Shown here: in pieces, positions 53,997 to 64,000 of the stretch
How positions within the stretch are numbered: position 1 is the stretch's first letter
Layout: the number at the start of each line of letters is the position of its first letter
Assembly: GCF_019668505.1 (NCBI RefSeq)
Contig: NZ_AP024371.1
Location: forward strand, 558,001 to 622,000
Direction of reading: 5' to 3'
Source of the DNA: Borrelia miyamotoi
GTDB lineage: Bacteria; Spirochaetota; Spirochaetia; Borreliales; Borreliaceae
DNA length: 64,000 bases
Program-made: the position numbers and the translations under genes
The notes under the pieces: generated by a model
What the model was told of the DNA's origin: nothing
The model's input: only the letters and a program-made list of their open reading frames with translations
The model's database searches: none

Positions 53997-55724
53997 ATTC
54001 ATGCAGTTTTTTATTGTTTGTAGAGCGGCTTTTGATAAATCAATTCTTGCATTCGTGAGTTCAATGTTATTCCTGTCTATTATTTTTGTGTCTTGATAGT
54101 ATGTGTTGAAGCTTTTTGCAAGTAAGTAAGAATAGTTGGCTATTACTGAAGGATTAAGGTCCTTTGAGGCTTTGATTATGTGTTCTTCAAGTTCAGAGAT
54201 AATCTTAATTATTTCCCATTCTTTTTCATTTTCTAAGACATCAAAATTAATATTTTTAGAGGGCAAGTTTAATTCTTTGTATTTTTCAAGGATACTATTA
54301 ATCCTTGCTCCTACATATTGAATGTAGGGACCTGAGTTTCCAATAAATGATAAACTTTCTTCTTTATTAAATAATACATCTTTATGTATTGCTATTTTTA
54401 ATAGATAGTAATGAATAGCTCCTAATGATATGTTTAATGCGGTATTTTGATAGTTTTGCTTATCTAAATACTTTTTCTTTTTTATCTCTGACATAGTTAA
54501 TTCAATTAGATCATGAATTAGATTATCAGCATCAATTATCTTGCCTTCTCTTGATTTCATTTTGCCTTCAGGTAAATTTACCATGCCATATGACAAATGC
54601 ATGAGATTGCTTTCTTTTGTAATACCTAATTTATCTGCAATTAGAAACAAATTTTTAAAATGGTGAATTTGTTCATTTCCAACTACATAAATCATCTCAT
54701 CGAAATTAAATTCATTTTTTCTAACTACTATATTTCCTAAATCTTGGGTTAAATAAATAGATGTTCCGTTGGCTCTTAATAGTACTTTCTGTTTGAATTT
54801 TTGTTCGGTTATTTCATTTTTTTCTGTAGGTATATCTATACATATTGCTCCATCTTTTCTTTTATAGCATAAACCGTTCTCTAATCCTTTAAGTACAATT
54901 TTTCGTCCAATCTTAAATATTTCACTTTCAAGATAAGTTTTATCGAATGTAATATTTGTAAGTGTATAAGTTTCATTGATTCCTTCAATTGCCCATTTAT
55001 TTAGTTTTTGCCAAAGTTGGATGGTGTTTTCATCTTTTGCTTCCCATTTACATAGTAATTGTTGTATTTCTTCTTCTGCTACTATTTTATTATCTTTGGC
55101 ATATTCATTGTATTTTACATAGAAATCACCGATTAAATGATCTCCTTTTTTAAGGGAAAGTTCAGGAGTTGTGTTATTGCCAAATTTTTTGTAAGCTAGC
55201 ATGGACTTGCAGATATGTGTACCTCTATCGTTTATCATATTTATTTTTGTTACCTGTCCACCAGCAGCTTTTAGTATTCTTGATAAGCTTTCTCCAATAA
55301 TGTTATTTCTAAGGTGTCCTATATGCAATGGTTTGTTTGTATTTGGTGATGAGAATTCTATTATTATTTTTTTGTTTTGGAGTGCATTGCTTATTCCATA
55401 TTTTTCTTGCTGTTCATTAACTTTTTTGATTGTATTTTTGATATATTCTGTTCTGTTAAATTTTATATTTAAATAAGGTCCCATTGACTTGGTTTCATAT
55501 TTATTTCCAAGCTGTTTGATTATCTCTTCAGTAATCACAGATATATTAAGTCCTAAGATTTTACTAAATTCGAATGTTAATATTGATAAATCTCCCAGTT
55601 CACTTTTTGGAGGTTTTTGCATTATTATATTTATTTTTTCTAATTGAATTTTTTGTTTAAGTGCAAGATCCTTTATTGTTTTGCTAATTTTATCTTCTAA
55701 ATCTTTTTTTATTTCACTAATCAT
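53964..55724 (-). CDS. argS: Arginyl-tRNA synthetase
   Basis: A 586-residue class I synthetase. It has the N-terminal Add-1 domain, the signature '[17 protein letters not shown]' with HIGH at 134-137, '[13 protein letters not shown]', and '[15 protein letters not shown]', where synthetases of this type have the Tyr-x-x-x-D segment. It also has '[20 protein letters not shown]', which contains the KMSxR-like loop as 'KMKSREG'. The C-terminal helical domain ends '[10 protein letters not shown]'. The start overlaps the Rnf-like gene by 8 bases, and AAGGAA precedes the ATG. Confidence 0.96.
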   Translation of the reverse strand: MISEIKKDLEDKISKTIKDLALKQKIQLEKINIIMQKPPKSELGDLSILTFEFSKILGLNISVITEEIIKQLGNKYETKSMGPYLNIKFNRTEYIKNTIKKVNEQQEKYGISNALQNKKIIIEFSSPNTNKPLHIGHLRNNIIGESLSRILKAAGGQVTKINMINDRGTHICKSMLAYKKFGNNTTPELSLKKGDHLIGDFYVKYNEYAKDNKIVAEEEIQQLLCKWEAKDENTIQLWQKLNKWAIEGINETYTLTNITFDKTYLESEIFKIGRKIVLKGLENGLCYKRKDGAICIDIPTEKNEITEQKFKQKVLLRANGTSIYLTQDLGNIVVRKNEFNFDEMIYVVGNEQIHHFKNLFLIADKLGITKESNLMHLSYGMVNLPEGKMKSREGKIIDADNLIHDLIELTMSEIKKKKYLDKQNYQNTALNISLGAIHYYLLKIAIHKDVLFNKEESLSFIGNSGPYIQYVGARINSILEKYKELNLPSKNINFDVLENEKEWEIIKIISELEEHIIKASKDLNPSVIANYSYLLAKSFNTYYQDTKIIDRNNIELTNARIDLSKAALQTIKNCMNLLNIPYMQKM

Positions 55725-56307
55725 TCTTTTTTCCTTTTATGCTTATTAATATATTAATCAATAGGAATATTAAAGATGCTACTAGAAAAACATTTGAACT
55801 ATAAGCTGGGGTTTTTATTATATCGCTATCTTTAATTATTAATAGTTTAAGATTAAAAAATTGTAATCCACCAGTATTAAGTATTTCTCTAAAGAGTGAA
55901 ATTGTTGTGCTTAGTGATATGAATGTTATTATTGGTAATTTGGAGTATTGAAAGATGTTTGATTGATCTTGTAAGTTCTTAAAAGGTTCGTTTTTATGAA
56001 ATGATACTATTATAACTATTAAAATAGGAATTGAGAATCGTAGATTTTCATAAAGGATAGGCGTTACATAATACATAAATAGGTAAGTTAAGCTAACAAA
56101 TATTCCTATTATGAACAAGTAAATTATTAATATTTGATTTTTTAATTTTATTTGTTTAGTGATTATTGCTGGAAGTAAAATGCACAATGAAATCCAAATT
56201 GATATTATAGCTCCTTCTAAAAAATTTTTTGTATAAGCAAAAATTGGAAAGAGCATTAAGGATGTTTTTAAATACTTATCTGTGACATAAAATGTTGTAT
56301 TCTGCAT
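55717..56307 (-). CDS. Orphan membrane protein resembling the RnfE/NqrD subunit
   Basis: A 196-residue protein with six likely membrane helices. The order of features matches RnfA/RnfE-type subunits: a helix with '[16 protein letters not shown]', a helix starting after '[18 protein letters not shown]', the long '[20 protein letters not shown]' segment, and '[14 protein letters not shown]', which resembles the family's 'GxxREILGxGxLxG'. No other Rnf/Nqr gene lies in the window. The call is by-eye similarity, not a database match. It sits between the mcp gene and argS, overlapping argS by 8 bases. Confidence 0.5.
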   Translation of the reverse strand: MQNTTFYVTDKYLKTSLMLFPIFAYTKNFLEGAIISIWISLCILLPAIITKQIKLKNQILIIYLFIIGIFVSLTYLFMYYVTPILYENLRFSIPILIVIIVSFHKNEPFKNLQDQSNIFQYSKLPIITFISLSTTISLFREILNTGGLQFFNLKLLIIKDSDIIKTPAYSSNVFLVASLIFLLINILISIKGKKND

Positions 56308-56322
56308 AAGATTTACCTTGAG

Positions 56323-58539
56323 TTATTTTGTTTTAAACTGATTGGTATTTGTGTTAATCTCTGTAATGTGATTTGAGTTTGTTGTTCCAAAAGCTTTTAT
56401 GCTTTCAACTGTTTCGATTAGTTTTTTGATTTCTTCTTTTAGTCCCTTCATTGAATTTGAAACTGTGATGTTAATTTCTTCTAGGAAAGAAACTGTATTT
56501 ATTATTTTTTTGTTACCTCTAAATATTTCATTTGAACCTATTTTTACTTCATATGTTATTTCTCTCATTGTGTTTAAAGCCTTTAAAATTTCTTGGCTTC
56601 CAATTGATTGTTCTTGCATGGTGTGATTTATTTCTTCTATGATTTGAACTACAAGGTTGATTGAGTTAAATATTTGATTGAAAGCTTTGTTTGTTAATTC
56701 TGATGTTTTTACTGTTTGATTTATTGAGTCCATTATTTCATTTATTGCTGTTGCAACTGATTCTGACTGTGAAGTAGCTTGTTCTGCAAGATCCTTAATT
56801 TCTTCTGCAACGATTGCAAAACCCTTTCCAGCTTCACCAGCATGAGATGCCTCAATAGCAGCGTTCATTGAGAGTAAATTGGTTTGACTAGCAATGGATG
56901 ATATTAATGCATTAGCTTCTTGCAGTCTTGTTGAATTTTTATAAATTTCTTTAATTTGCATGATAATTTCTTTTTGTTTTTTTCTACCATCATCAGAAAA
57001 TATTTTAAGCTCTTCTGTGCTTTTTGCAGCTTTTTGTGTTATCTCTGTTACTGATTGTATGCTTCCGATCATTTCTTCAATGGCGGAGGATGATTCTTCA
57101 ACGCTTGAGGCTTGAGTTTCAATTGAATTGTCAAGTGATGCAATATTTTTAGATAAATTTTCTATTGTATTTGTTGTATTTGAAATAAACTCAACTTGCT
57201 TTTCTATTTCTTCTTGTGTCTTTTCTATATATTTATTTGAGTTTGTTATTGTATTATAAGCTTTGTTTATTTCATTAAAGAGTATATCTCCATTGTCTTT
57301 TAATAGTTTTACTCTGCCTTGTAGTGAATTTATTACATTCTTTAGGTTTTCAATGAACTGTCCAAAGTAATTTATTGTATCGCTTATTGAGTCTTTTCCT
57401 TGTGATTCAATCTTTATGGTTAGGTCTCCTTCTTTTACTTTTGGAATAACCTCATTAAGCTTTTCTATTTTTGATATGATTAATTTTTTAATTGTGAGTA
57501 TCATGATGAATATAAATGTTATTATGAGTAGTATTATTATTGATATTGACATTAATTTAATATTATTGAACTCATTTGCAAATATATTGTTGTAATTCAT
57601 TTGTATTGCTAAATACCAAGATGAAGATATAAGTCTTGTTATAGAAATTATATTATTATTGTAGCTAATATTGTAATTACTCTTTTTGTCATTTATTGCA
57701 GTGAGTAATGGGACTGTTATTTTTGTGTTGTTTTGCAATAGGTCATTTATTGATAATTTTATGGGTTTAAGTGTTTCTTCATTTTGTTCTCCAAAGATGT
57801 CTCCTTGATTATTAATTGCATATATTTTGAAGTAATGGGAACTTTTATATTGGAACCCCTTTTCTAGTAAAGATCTTTCTAGGAGCATAAATATATTTTG
57901 TCTTAATTGTCTTATGTGTTCTAATATGTCTATATATAGGATGATATATCCATCGCTATTTATAATAAGATCTTTTTTCAAGCTTGTATTTTTATTGTGT
58001 GCATTATTGAAATCGTTTTGTTCTTGTTGAGGTATCTTGTAAAACATTTGTATATATGCTTTATTATTTATTTTTGTTAAATCTTGACTTAATGTGAATG
58101 TATTATAGTGATTTGCATGATTACTTGCTTTAGCTTTTTTTAAATCTATGTAAGTATTTAATCTTCTATCATTGCTTGAGTATAATATTTTTCCGTTTTT
58201 GTTTATGTATTCTATTATTTTTATGTAGGATGGGAAAGAACTTAACTGATCAGTAGAGATTGTGTTTTTTAAATTTTCTTTTTTTTGTGTTTTAAGATTC
58301 TGATTATGATTTTTAACAAAATCATCAATAGCGATTAACATGTTTCTTGTATCTCTAGAGAAGCTTTTTGTCATTATATTATTGACGAATTTTGTAAAGC
58401 TTTGAAGTTCTTTTGTTATTATTTTCCTGTATCCGTTATTTAATAGTAGGAAAATACTCATAGCAATAATTATTGTATAGACTACAATAACAATATTAAA
58501 CTTGTAAAAAAGACTAGAACTAGAATGATTTCTTTTCAC
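56323..58539 (-). CDS. mcp2: Methyl-accepting chemotaxis protein with a large periplasmic domain
   Basis: A transmembrane chemoreceptor of 738 residues. I start at GTG 58539 because GAGG lies 6 bases upstream; the earlier GTG at 58551 includes that binding site. TM1 is at about 14-36 and TM2 at about 330-352. The sensor domain between is probably a dCache type. HAMP follows ('[20 protein letters not shown]'), then the methylation and signalling helices with the tip '[20 protein letters not shown]' and '[13 protein letters not shown]' near 555-590. Ligand unknown. It is followed by the Rnf-like gene and argS. The symbol follows Borrelia usage by position. Confidence 0.88.
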   Translation of the reverse strand: MKRNHSSSSLFYKFNIVIVVYTIIIAMSIFLLLNNGYRKIITKELQSFTKFVNNIMTKSFSRDTRNMLIAIDDFVKNHNQNLKTQKKENLKNTISTDQLSSFPSYIKIIEYINKNGKILYSSNDRRLNTYIDLKKAKASNHANHYNTFTLSQDLTKINNKAYIQMFYKIPQQEQNDFNNAHNKNTSLKKDLIINSDGYIILYIDILEHIRQLRQNIFMLLERSLLEKGFQYKSSHYFKIYAINNQGDIFGEQNEETLKPIKLSINDLLQNNTKITVPLLTAINDKKSNYNISYNNNIISITRLISSSWYLAIQMNYNNIFANEFNNIKLMSISIIILLIITFIFIMILTIKKLIISKIEKLNEVIPKVKEGDLTIKIESQGKDSISDTINYFGQFIENLKNVINSLQGRVKLLKDNGDILFNEINKAYNTITNSNKYIEKTQEEIEKQVEFISNTTNTIENLSKNIASLDNSIETQASSVEESSSAIEEMIGSIQSVTEITQKAAKSTEELKIFSDDGRKKQKEIIMQIKEIYKNSTRLQEANALISSIASQTNLLSMNAAIEASHAGEAGKGFAIVAEEIKDLAEQATSQSESVATAINEIMDSINQTVKTSELTNKAFNQIFNSINLVVQIIEEINHTMQEQSIGSQEILKALNTMREITYEVKIGSNEIFRGNKKIINTVSFLEEINITVSNSMKGLKEEIKKLIETVESIKAFGTTNSNHITEINTNTNQFKTK

Positions 58540-58720
58540 TTGAAGCCTCACAAAACTTTTTATAAAATATTACAACTAACTAGTATTATATATGTTTTAT
58601 TATATAATTATATACGTATATTAGAATAATAAAATGCATATTTTTATTAAATATTTATGTAGTAATTTAATTTAGCTTGAAACTTTGTTTTTATGGATTT
58701 GATTTTGGAGAAGTTTTTTT

Positions 58721-60922
58721 ATGGATGAGGATTTGGTAAATGTTAAATTAAAAAATATGAGATTTTTTTTATATCTTGTACTTTTTATTTTTATTTGCTT
58801 TAGTATATTATTTTTAGGTCAAGCTTATTTAAACTATAAAGACGGATATTTGGAGCGTATTGAATCTGATTTTAAATTATTTTCAAATAATGTGGCTTTG
58901 CAGATTAGAAGTAAGTATAATAATGCTGTTGGTGTTTTAAGAGAGTTCGTTAAGAATAGTGAAGCTTTAAATAGTTTACGTAAGATTTCAGATAATTTTA
59001 TTTCAAGTGTTGACTTGCGATTCATGCATGATTTGAATGCAAATATTGATTTGTTTTTAAATTCTGAGGGATTTAATGAGGTAATAAAAATTTTTCAGCA
59101 TTTACCCTTTGCAGGAAATTCTTTAGAAGGGGTTTTCTACATTCCTGTTGGGCAAAATGTTTTGATTTCAAATAAAGACTTTTCTTTCTTAGGTATAAAT
59201 AACATTCTTGAAGATCCGATTTACTATGTTCCTAAAAGTAAGCATGTTGTGTATTATTCAAATTATAAGAGAATAGCAAATAAGCTCTATTCTGTTGTTA
59301 GTATGCCTGTTATGAATACTAATTCTTCAGTAAGGGGTGTGATTTGTTTTTTAGTTTATTTTGACGATTTGTTTATTAATATTGCAAATCAGTTTAATTC
59401 TTATTTTAAATCTCACAATTCAAATTATGAATTTTTTTTGATTGATAGAGAGTTTAAGCCTTTATTTTTAAGTCTTAATGATTTAAATACTAATAATTTT
59501 GCTACAAACTATACAAATAGTGTTTTAAGCAGTGTTATAAGTCATATTAAGAAAAATTCCAATATTTCTAAGTATGTTTTAGAGCATAAAAAAAAGTATT
59601 ATGTTTTAAGTAGTTTCCAGATTGATCAAAACGGATTTCAAGGTATTCTTTTGAATATGGAGTATCTTCCTCTTAGATTTCAATCTAATGCAATTTTTTT
59701 CTTGGGATTTATATTTTTTTCTTGTTTAGTTATATTTTATCTTTGCAATAAGCTCATTTTTCCCTTTATTGAAGATTTTAGAATGCTTATTAAGTATAAA
59801 AAGGCAAAAGAGGATATTCTGAGTTTTGAACCTATTTTAGAAGTTAAGTATAAATCTTTTATTTTTTCTTATATTGGTGCTGAATTTGATAATTTTTTTA
59901 CAAAATCCACTCAGACTATCAATAGTATGAGTGGCTATGTACAAGATTTGAAGAAGTGTTTAAGTGAGATAAGTATGTCTGAAGAGGTTATGGATAAGAT
60001 TCATAATAGTCTTGTTACTTATGATAATATAGGTGATGCTTGTTCTAAGTTTGAGAAATCAATTATGAATATTTTAAAAGACTTTGAGTCTATATCTGGA
60101 CCAATTAGTGAGCATAATAAAAATATATTAGATATTTCTACGAAGTTTGAAGAAAATGCTATTGCTTTTTATGGAATAGATAAAAATTTAGAGATTTTTG
60201 ATAAAGTTGTTACATCAAATTCTACAAGTATTAATAGTGTAAAGAGTAAGGTTTTTGAATTGAGTTCTATTTTTGAAAGTGTTAACAAAAATTTTTCTGA
60301 GCTTTTATCTCAAACTAATAATCTTCAAAGTGCAAATAAGCTTTTGGTGTTAATATCGGCTCAGACTAATATGCTTGCAATGAATGCAGCCATTGAGGCA
60401 GCCAAAGCTGGAGATGCCGGTAAAAGTTTTGCTGTTGTTGCAGAGGAAATTAGAAAGCTTGCTATTAATTCTGGAAAGTATTCTACAACTATTAAGGATG
60501 AACTTAAGATGGTTAATAATATCATTTCAGTTATAAGCTCCGAGATTGATTCTATTTATAAGGATTTTATGGATGTTCAGGATAATATTGATAATAACTC
60601 TTCTCAACATGAGAAGATTAATATTACTCTTGCTAAGCATGTAAGAGAAATTGAAGAGTTTAAAAATAAGTATTTATCTCACGATATTAAGATTAAAGAT
60701 GCTAAGAATATGTGTAAGGAGATATTTAATAGTTATTTTGTTATTAAGAGAAAGTTTAATAATTTAAATAATTATTTAGGTGAGTTTGAGTTTTCTAGAA
60801 TGAGTTTAGAGGCTTTAGAACCTTTGCGTGAGCATATGGTGTTTGTTAATGAATATAGAGAAAAAATTGCTAATATGAAAAATATTGTTGGAAATATTGA
60901 TAATGGATTTTGGGATGTATAA
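58721..60922 (+). CDS. mcp3: Methyl-accepting chemotaxis protein, HAMP not evident
   Basis: A 733-residue receptor divergent from its neighbour at 56323-58539. TM1 lies at about 13-37, TM2 at about 323-349, and a periplasmic sensor between. No HAMP motif is evident after TM2; a longer helical linker follows. The signalling tip '[20 protein letters not shown]' and '[13 protein letters not shown]' is at about 545-585, intact for CheA/CheW contact. GGAGAAG precedes the ATG. It ends one base before the murB stop on the other strand. Confidence 0.88.
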   Translation: MDEDLVNVKLKNMRFFLYLVLFIFICFSILFLGQAYLNYKDGYLERIESDFKLFSNNVALQIRSKYNNAVGVLREFVKNSEALNSLRKISDNFISSVDLRFMHDLNANIDLFLNSEGFNEVIKIFQHLPFAGNSLEGVFYIPVGQNVLISNKDFSFLGINNILEDPIYYVPKSKHVVYYSNYKRIANKLYSVVSMPVMNTNSSVRGVICFLVYFDDLFINIANQFNSYFKSHNSNYEFFLIDREFKPLFLSLNDLNTNNFATNYTNSVLSSVISHIKKNSNISKYVLEHKKKYYVLSSFQIDQNGFQGILLNMEYLPLRFQSNAIFFLGFIFFSCLVIFYLCNKLIFPFIEDFRMLIKYKKAKEDILSFEPILEVKYKSFIFSYIGAEFDNFFTKSTQTINSMSGYVQDLKKCLSEISMSEEVMDKIHNSLVTYDNIGDACSKFEKSIMNILKDFESISGPISEHNKNILDISTKFEENAIAFYGIDKNLEIFDKVVTSNSTSINSVKSKVFELSSIFESVNKNFSELLSQTNNLQSANKLLVLISAQTNMLAMNAAIEAAKAGDAGKSFAVVAEEIRKLAINSGKYSTTIKDELKMVNNIISVISSEIDSIYKDFMDVQDNIDNNSSQHEKINITLAKHVREIEEFKNKYLSHDIKIKDAKNMCKEIFNSYFVIKRKFNNLNNYLGEFEFSRMSLEALEPLREHMVFVNEYREKIANMKNIVGNIDNGFWDV

Positions 60923-60923
60923 C

Positions 60924-61841
60924 CTAATTTTTGTTACTAAATCCGATATAAAGGACTTCTTCTTCAATTGAAAAGCCTGTTTTTATTTTCACTTCCGTTT
61001 TTACCCTTTCAATTAAGGTTTTTATATCTTTAGAACTTGCTTTATTATTATTGATAATAAAGTTGCCGTGGTATTTTGATACTGATGCTCCTCCAATTTT
61101 TAGTCCTTTTAAGTTGCATTCTTCGATTATTTCCCCAGTAGGTTTGAGAAAATTTTGATTATTTTTAAATGTACTACCGCTACTTGGAAATAGATAGTGA
61201 CCTTTGTCTATTCGTTTTTGCTTGTTTTGTTTCATGATCTCTTCAATATGCTTTTTATTGCCTTTTCTTAGGTTAAGAGTTGCTTTTAATATTATAATGT
61301 TTTTGTTTTGAAATGGGGAAAATTTGTATGAAAATTCATTTCTCTCAAATTTTTTGCAGGTAGTTTTTCCATTTTCATCTATAAACACAATCTGATCTAG
61401 TATTGCAGATATTTCACTTCCAAAACATCTGGCATTCATCCAAATTGCACCTCCAAGTGTTCCAGGGAGTCCGTATATAAACTCTAATCCGCTTAATTCA
61501 TTTTTCAGTGCAATATGACATAGGGCTTCAAAATTGGTACCACATTCAGCAGTAATTTGATTATTTTTAAGTTCAACTTTACTTAAGTTTCCAGTATAAA
61601 TTATAGGAAAATCAATTTCTACTTCATCATTTATTAATAGATTGGAGCCTCCTCCTAAAACAAATATTTTGACTTTTTCTTCTATTGCTGCTTGAAAGAT
61701 ATTTTCTGTATCTTTGATTGTTTTAGGTGCTAAGAATAATTTGGAAATGCCCCCTATTTTATAGGTTGTATAGTTTGTAAGATTTTCTGTTTTAGGCTTA
61801 ATATTGATTTTCTTGAGAAAATTATTTATGTTTTTAAACAT
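60924..61841 (-). CDS. murB: UDP-N-acetylenolpyruvoylglucosamine reductase
   Basis: MurB reduces UDP-GlcNAc-enolpyruvate to UDP-MurNAc with NADPH and FAD, the second step of peptidoglycan precursor synthesis. I start at ATG 61841 (305 residues); an earlier in-frame TTG at 61877 would add 12 residues. Motifs seen are 'TTYKIGGISKLFLAP', the FAD loop 'VLGGGSNLLI', 'GLPGTLGGAIWMNARCFG', the catalytic Ser in 'FPSSGSTFKNN', and the closing 'LKGLKIGGASVSKYHGNFI'. Neither start has a ribosome-binding site. Confidence 0.92.
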   Translation of the reverse strand: MFKNINNFLKKINIKPKTENLTNYTTYKIGGISKLFLAPKTIKDTENIFQAAIEEKVKIFVLGGGSNLLINDEVEIDFPIIYTGNLSKVELKNNQITAECGTNFEALCHIALKNELSGLEFIYGLPGTLGGAIWMNARCFGSEISAILDQIVFIDENGKTTCKKFERNEFSYKFSPFQNKNIIILKATLNLRKGNKKHIEEIMKQNKQKRIDKGHYLFPSSGSTFKNNQNFLKPTGEIIEECNLKGLKIGGASVSKYHGNFIINNNKASSKDIKTLIERVKTEVKIKTGFSIEEEVLYIGFSNKN

Positions 61842-62024
61842 GTTTTTAATTGTATATTGGATTTTTGCTTTTTTCAAAATTGAGGTAAATTTTTTCAGAT
61901 TATGTGAATTTTGTTAATCAATTTGTCAAATTTCTTTAAATATAATAAACTTGTATGGTAAGTTATGTAGAGATTATATTAAAGTTTAATTTTTGTTTTT
62001 TTGATCTCTAGAATTAATTTTTTC

Positions 62025-63479
62025 ATGGAACATATGCTTCTTAGGTTATATAATACAAAAACAAGAAATTTATCTGAAGTAAAAAATTTTGGTGATACTA
62101 AAGTTTATGCTTGTGGTCCGACTGTTTATAATTATGCTCATATAGGTAATCTTAGGACATATATTTTTGAAGATCTACTTGTTAAATCATTAAGATTGTT
62201 AGAATATAATGTTCGTTATGCAATGAATATTACTGACATTGGTCATTTGACAGGCGAATTTGATGAAGGAGAAGATAAGATCGTGAAGGCTGCAAGAGAG
62301 AGAGGACTTACAGTTTATGAAATCAGCAGATTTTTTACAGAAGCTTTTTTTAATGATTGTGCAAAGTTGAATGTCCTGCGTCCTGACAAGATTCTTGTTG
62401 CAAGTGAATATATTGTTGGAATGATAAAAGTGGTCAAAGTTCTTGAGCAAAATGGATTTACTTATTTTGTTAATGGTAATGTTTATTTTGATACTTCTCA
62501 TTGTAAGACTTATGGACAGATGGCGGGTATTAATCTAAATAATTCTATTGATTCTTCTGTTTCCAGGGTTGAAGTTGATCCTTTTAAAAAAAATAAATTA
62601 GATTTTGTTTTGTGGTTTACGAATTCAAAGTTTAAAGATCAAGAAATGAAATGGGATTCACCTTGGGGATTTGGTTATCCAAGTTGGCATTTAGAGTGTG
62701 CGGCAATGAATTTAGATTATTTTAAGAGTACTCTTGATGTTCATTTGGGTGGAGTTGATCATATTGGGGTTCATCACATAAATGAAATAGCAATAGCAGA
62801 ATGTTACTTAAATAAGACGTGGTGTGACATATTTGTTCATGGTGAGTTTTTAATTATAGAAGATGAGAAGATGTCGAAATCAAATAATAATTTTATTACC
62901 ATTAAAGATTTAGAGGCCAATGGATTTTCTCCTTTAGATTTTAGATATTTTTGTTTAACGGCACATTATAGAACCCAGCTTAAGTTTACATTTAATAATT
63001 TAAGAGCTTGTAGAGTGGCTAGAGGAAACATGCTTAATAGATTAACTTCTCTCTATTCTTCTTTAAATCAATTTGACATGGCATTGCTTAGTAAGAATTA
63101 TGGAAATATTGAATCTGTTTTGGAGAATAAATATTATAATAATTTTTTGGATAAAATAGCTTTTGATTTAAATATTCCTCAAGCATTAGCCTTGTTATGG
63201 GATCTTATTAAAGATAACAATTTATCTGCTCTTTCAAAACTTAGACTTGCGTTTAAGTTTGATGAAGTTTTATCTCTTAATTTAAGAGAAGGAATACTTG
63301 AAGAGATTGAGATGGATAGGGTAAATATTGGTGATGTTATGATTTCTTTGTTGGAAGAGAGAAGACTTGCTAAAGTGAGAAAAGACTTTAAGCGTGCTGA
63401 TGAAATTAGGGAATATTTTCATTCTAAAGGTCTTATATTAATCGACACTGAAGAGGGGACTAAGGTGAGAAGAGGTTAA
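62025..63479 (+). CDS. cysS: Cysteinyl-tRNA synthetase
   Basis: A 484-residue class I synthetase. The zinc and Cys-recognition residue C30 is in '[18 protein letters not shown]', with HIGN at 39-42. KMSKS is at 282-286 in '[11 protein letters not shown]'. The other zinc ligands are in 'WHLECAAMN' and 'GVHHINEIA'. I start at ATG 62025; an upstream TTG at 62001 and ATG 62034 are alternatives. The C-terminal helical part is short, as in the bacterial minimal form. Confidence 0.95.
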   Translation: MEHMLLRLYNTKTRNLSEVKNFGDTKVYACGPTVYNYAHIGNLRTYIFEDLLVKSLRLLEYNVRYAMNITDIGHLTGEFDEGEDKIVKAARERGLTVYEISRFFTEAFFNDCAKLNVLRPDKILVASEYIVGMIKVVKVLEQNGFTYFVNGNVYFDTSHCKTYGQMAGINLNNSIDSSVSRVEVDPFKKNKLDFVLWFTNSKFKDQEMKWDSPWGFGYPSWHLECAAMNLDYFKSTLDVHLGGVDHIGVHHINEIAIAECYLNKTWCDIFVHGEFLIIEDEKMSKSNNNFITIKDLEANGFSPLDFRYFCLTAHYRTQLKFTFNNLRACRVARGNMLNRLTSLYSSLNQFDMALLSKNYGNIESVLENKYYNNFLDKIAFDLNIPQALALLWDLIKDNNLSALSKLRLAFKFDEVLSLNLREGILEEIEMDRVNIGDVMISLLEERRLAKVRKDFKRADEIREYFHSKGLILIDTEEGTKVRRG

Positions 63480-63482
63480 TTT

Positions 63483-64000
63483 TTGGCAATATTTTTTAAG
63501 GGTAAATATTTCATTTTAAGCTTGGTTTTTCTAATTTTTTTGAGTTTATTTATTTTTTCTGGATTTTTATTTTACTTAAAACCTATAATTTATGAAATAT
63601 CACCTATGCCTGCCTCGCATGAAAATGTACTTATTATTAAAGGATATAATTTGGGAGATAACGTTGGAGAGATTAATATTAATGATCATTACTTAATGAA
63701 AAGTAGTATTGTTAGCTGGAATAATGAGCAGGTTGTTTTTAGAATTACAGATGAAATAAATTCGGGTCTTGTTTTTGTAAGGAATGATAAAGGAGTTAGT
63801 AATGAGATTTTTCTTGTAATTAGTCGGCAAGTCCCAATTAAACTTGATGAAGAAAAAACCCCATTTCTTTTTGATTCTCAAGACTTGGTTTTAATGACAA
63901 ATGTTCCTGTGACATTAAGGGGTAAAAATTTAGCATCAGATTCTGATATTGTTGAAATATTTATTCAAACAAAGCAGGAACGTTATAAAGTCTTCCCTGA
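63483..64000 (+). CDS. Membrane-anchored TIG/IPT-domain protein, 5' part only
   Basis: The frame starts with TTG at 63483 (AGAGG upstream, 3 bases after cysS) and runs off the window after 172 codons. It has one N-terminal membrane helix (about residues 10-32), then a domain with 'VLIIKGYNLGDNVGEI' and 'GLVFVRNDKGVSNEIF', like the IPT/TIG immunoglobulin-like fold ('V-x-I-x-G-x-x-F/L-G', later 'G-x-x-V-x-x...S-N'). Such domains occur in surface and cell-wall proteins. The start codon is a weak point, since no ATG or GTG lies near the beginning of the frame. Confidence 0.55.
   Translation, partial: MAIFFKGKYFILSLVFLIFLSLFIFSGFLFYLKPIIYEISPMPASHENVLIIKGYNLGDNVGEININDHYLMKSSIVSWNNEQVVFRITDEINSGLVFVRNDKGVSNEIFLVISRQVPIKLDEEKTPFLFDSQDLVLMTNVPVTLRGKNLASDSDIVEIFIQTKQERYKVFP

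Overview
Organism: The window is very AT-rich, gene-dense bacterial chromosome. Its proteins and gene order match the Borrelia/Borreliella linear chromosome in the stretch that runs from xylB through polA, ligA, ptsHI-crr, htpG, gnd, the cheW-cheA-cheB-cheY cluster, pyrH, pyrG, dnaE, recG, murD, metG, pta, ksgA, argS, two chemoreceptor genes, murB and cysS. As I remember the Lyme-group order, several genes are missing or broken here: those between pyrG and dnaE, a nucleosidase gene between metG and pta, and an ABC transporter. An M20 dipeptidase gene with one stop codon is also present. This suggests a relapsing-fever-type Borrelia, but that is inference from remembered synteny. Layout: 1-5623 has the 3' end of xylB facing a minus-strand operon of cheY, fliS, a FlgN-like gene, polA, coaE and a SPOR-domain gene. 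5950-7959 is ligA. 7962-10685 encodes a long coiled-coil protein with 20 near-identical 63-bp repeats. 11007-14174 is a tightly overlapping three-gene set that aligns along its length with the three subunits of a molybdenum hydroxylase of the xanthine dehydrogenase/CO dehydrogenase type, but with most cofactor motifs lost. 14336-16906 is ptsH-ptsI-crr, closed by a strong bidirectional terminator against htpG. Then come gnd, two small predicted outer-membrane barrel genes, the chemotaxis operon (22153-28574), the dipeptidase pseudogene, pyrH with tRNA-Leu(CAA) seven bases behind it, and a decayed ABC-transporter region (about 31150-32508) with two poly-G tracts. The rest is mostly housekeeping: pyrG, dnaE, a YggT protein, recG, an M15 carboxypeptidase, a MATE exporter, murD, a FemAB ligase, metG, pta, ksgA, a ComEC-type membrane protein, a CPBP protease, an acyl-CoA ligase, argS, an orphan Rnf/Nqr-like membrane protein, two chemoreceptors, murB, cysS and the start of a membrane-anchored TIG-domain protein. 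How the genes work together: Three themes stand out. First, motility and chemotaxis: FliS, the FlgN-like protein, two CheY proteins, CheA, CheB, CheW, a STAS protein, a soluble receptor-like protein and two transmembrane receptors. Second, core replication, repair and translation: PolA, LigA, DnaE, RecG, three tRNA ligases and KsgA. Third, a reduced metabolism: the soluble PTS proteins, Gnd, Pta, PyrH, PyrG and cell-wall synthesis by MurB, MurD and FemAB. Best candidate for an undescribed system: the degenerate molybdenum-hydroxylase-like triad at 11007-14174. It keeps the three-subunit organisation, open frames and translational coupling. It has lost the molybdopterin motifs, one of two Fe-S clusters and the usual FAD-binding motif, in a genus not known to make molybdopterin.
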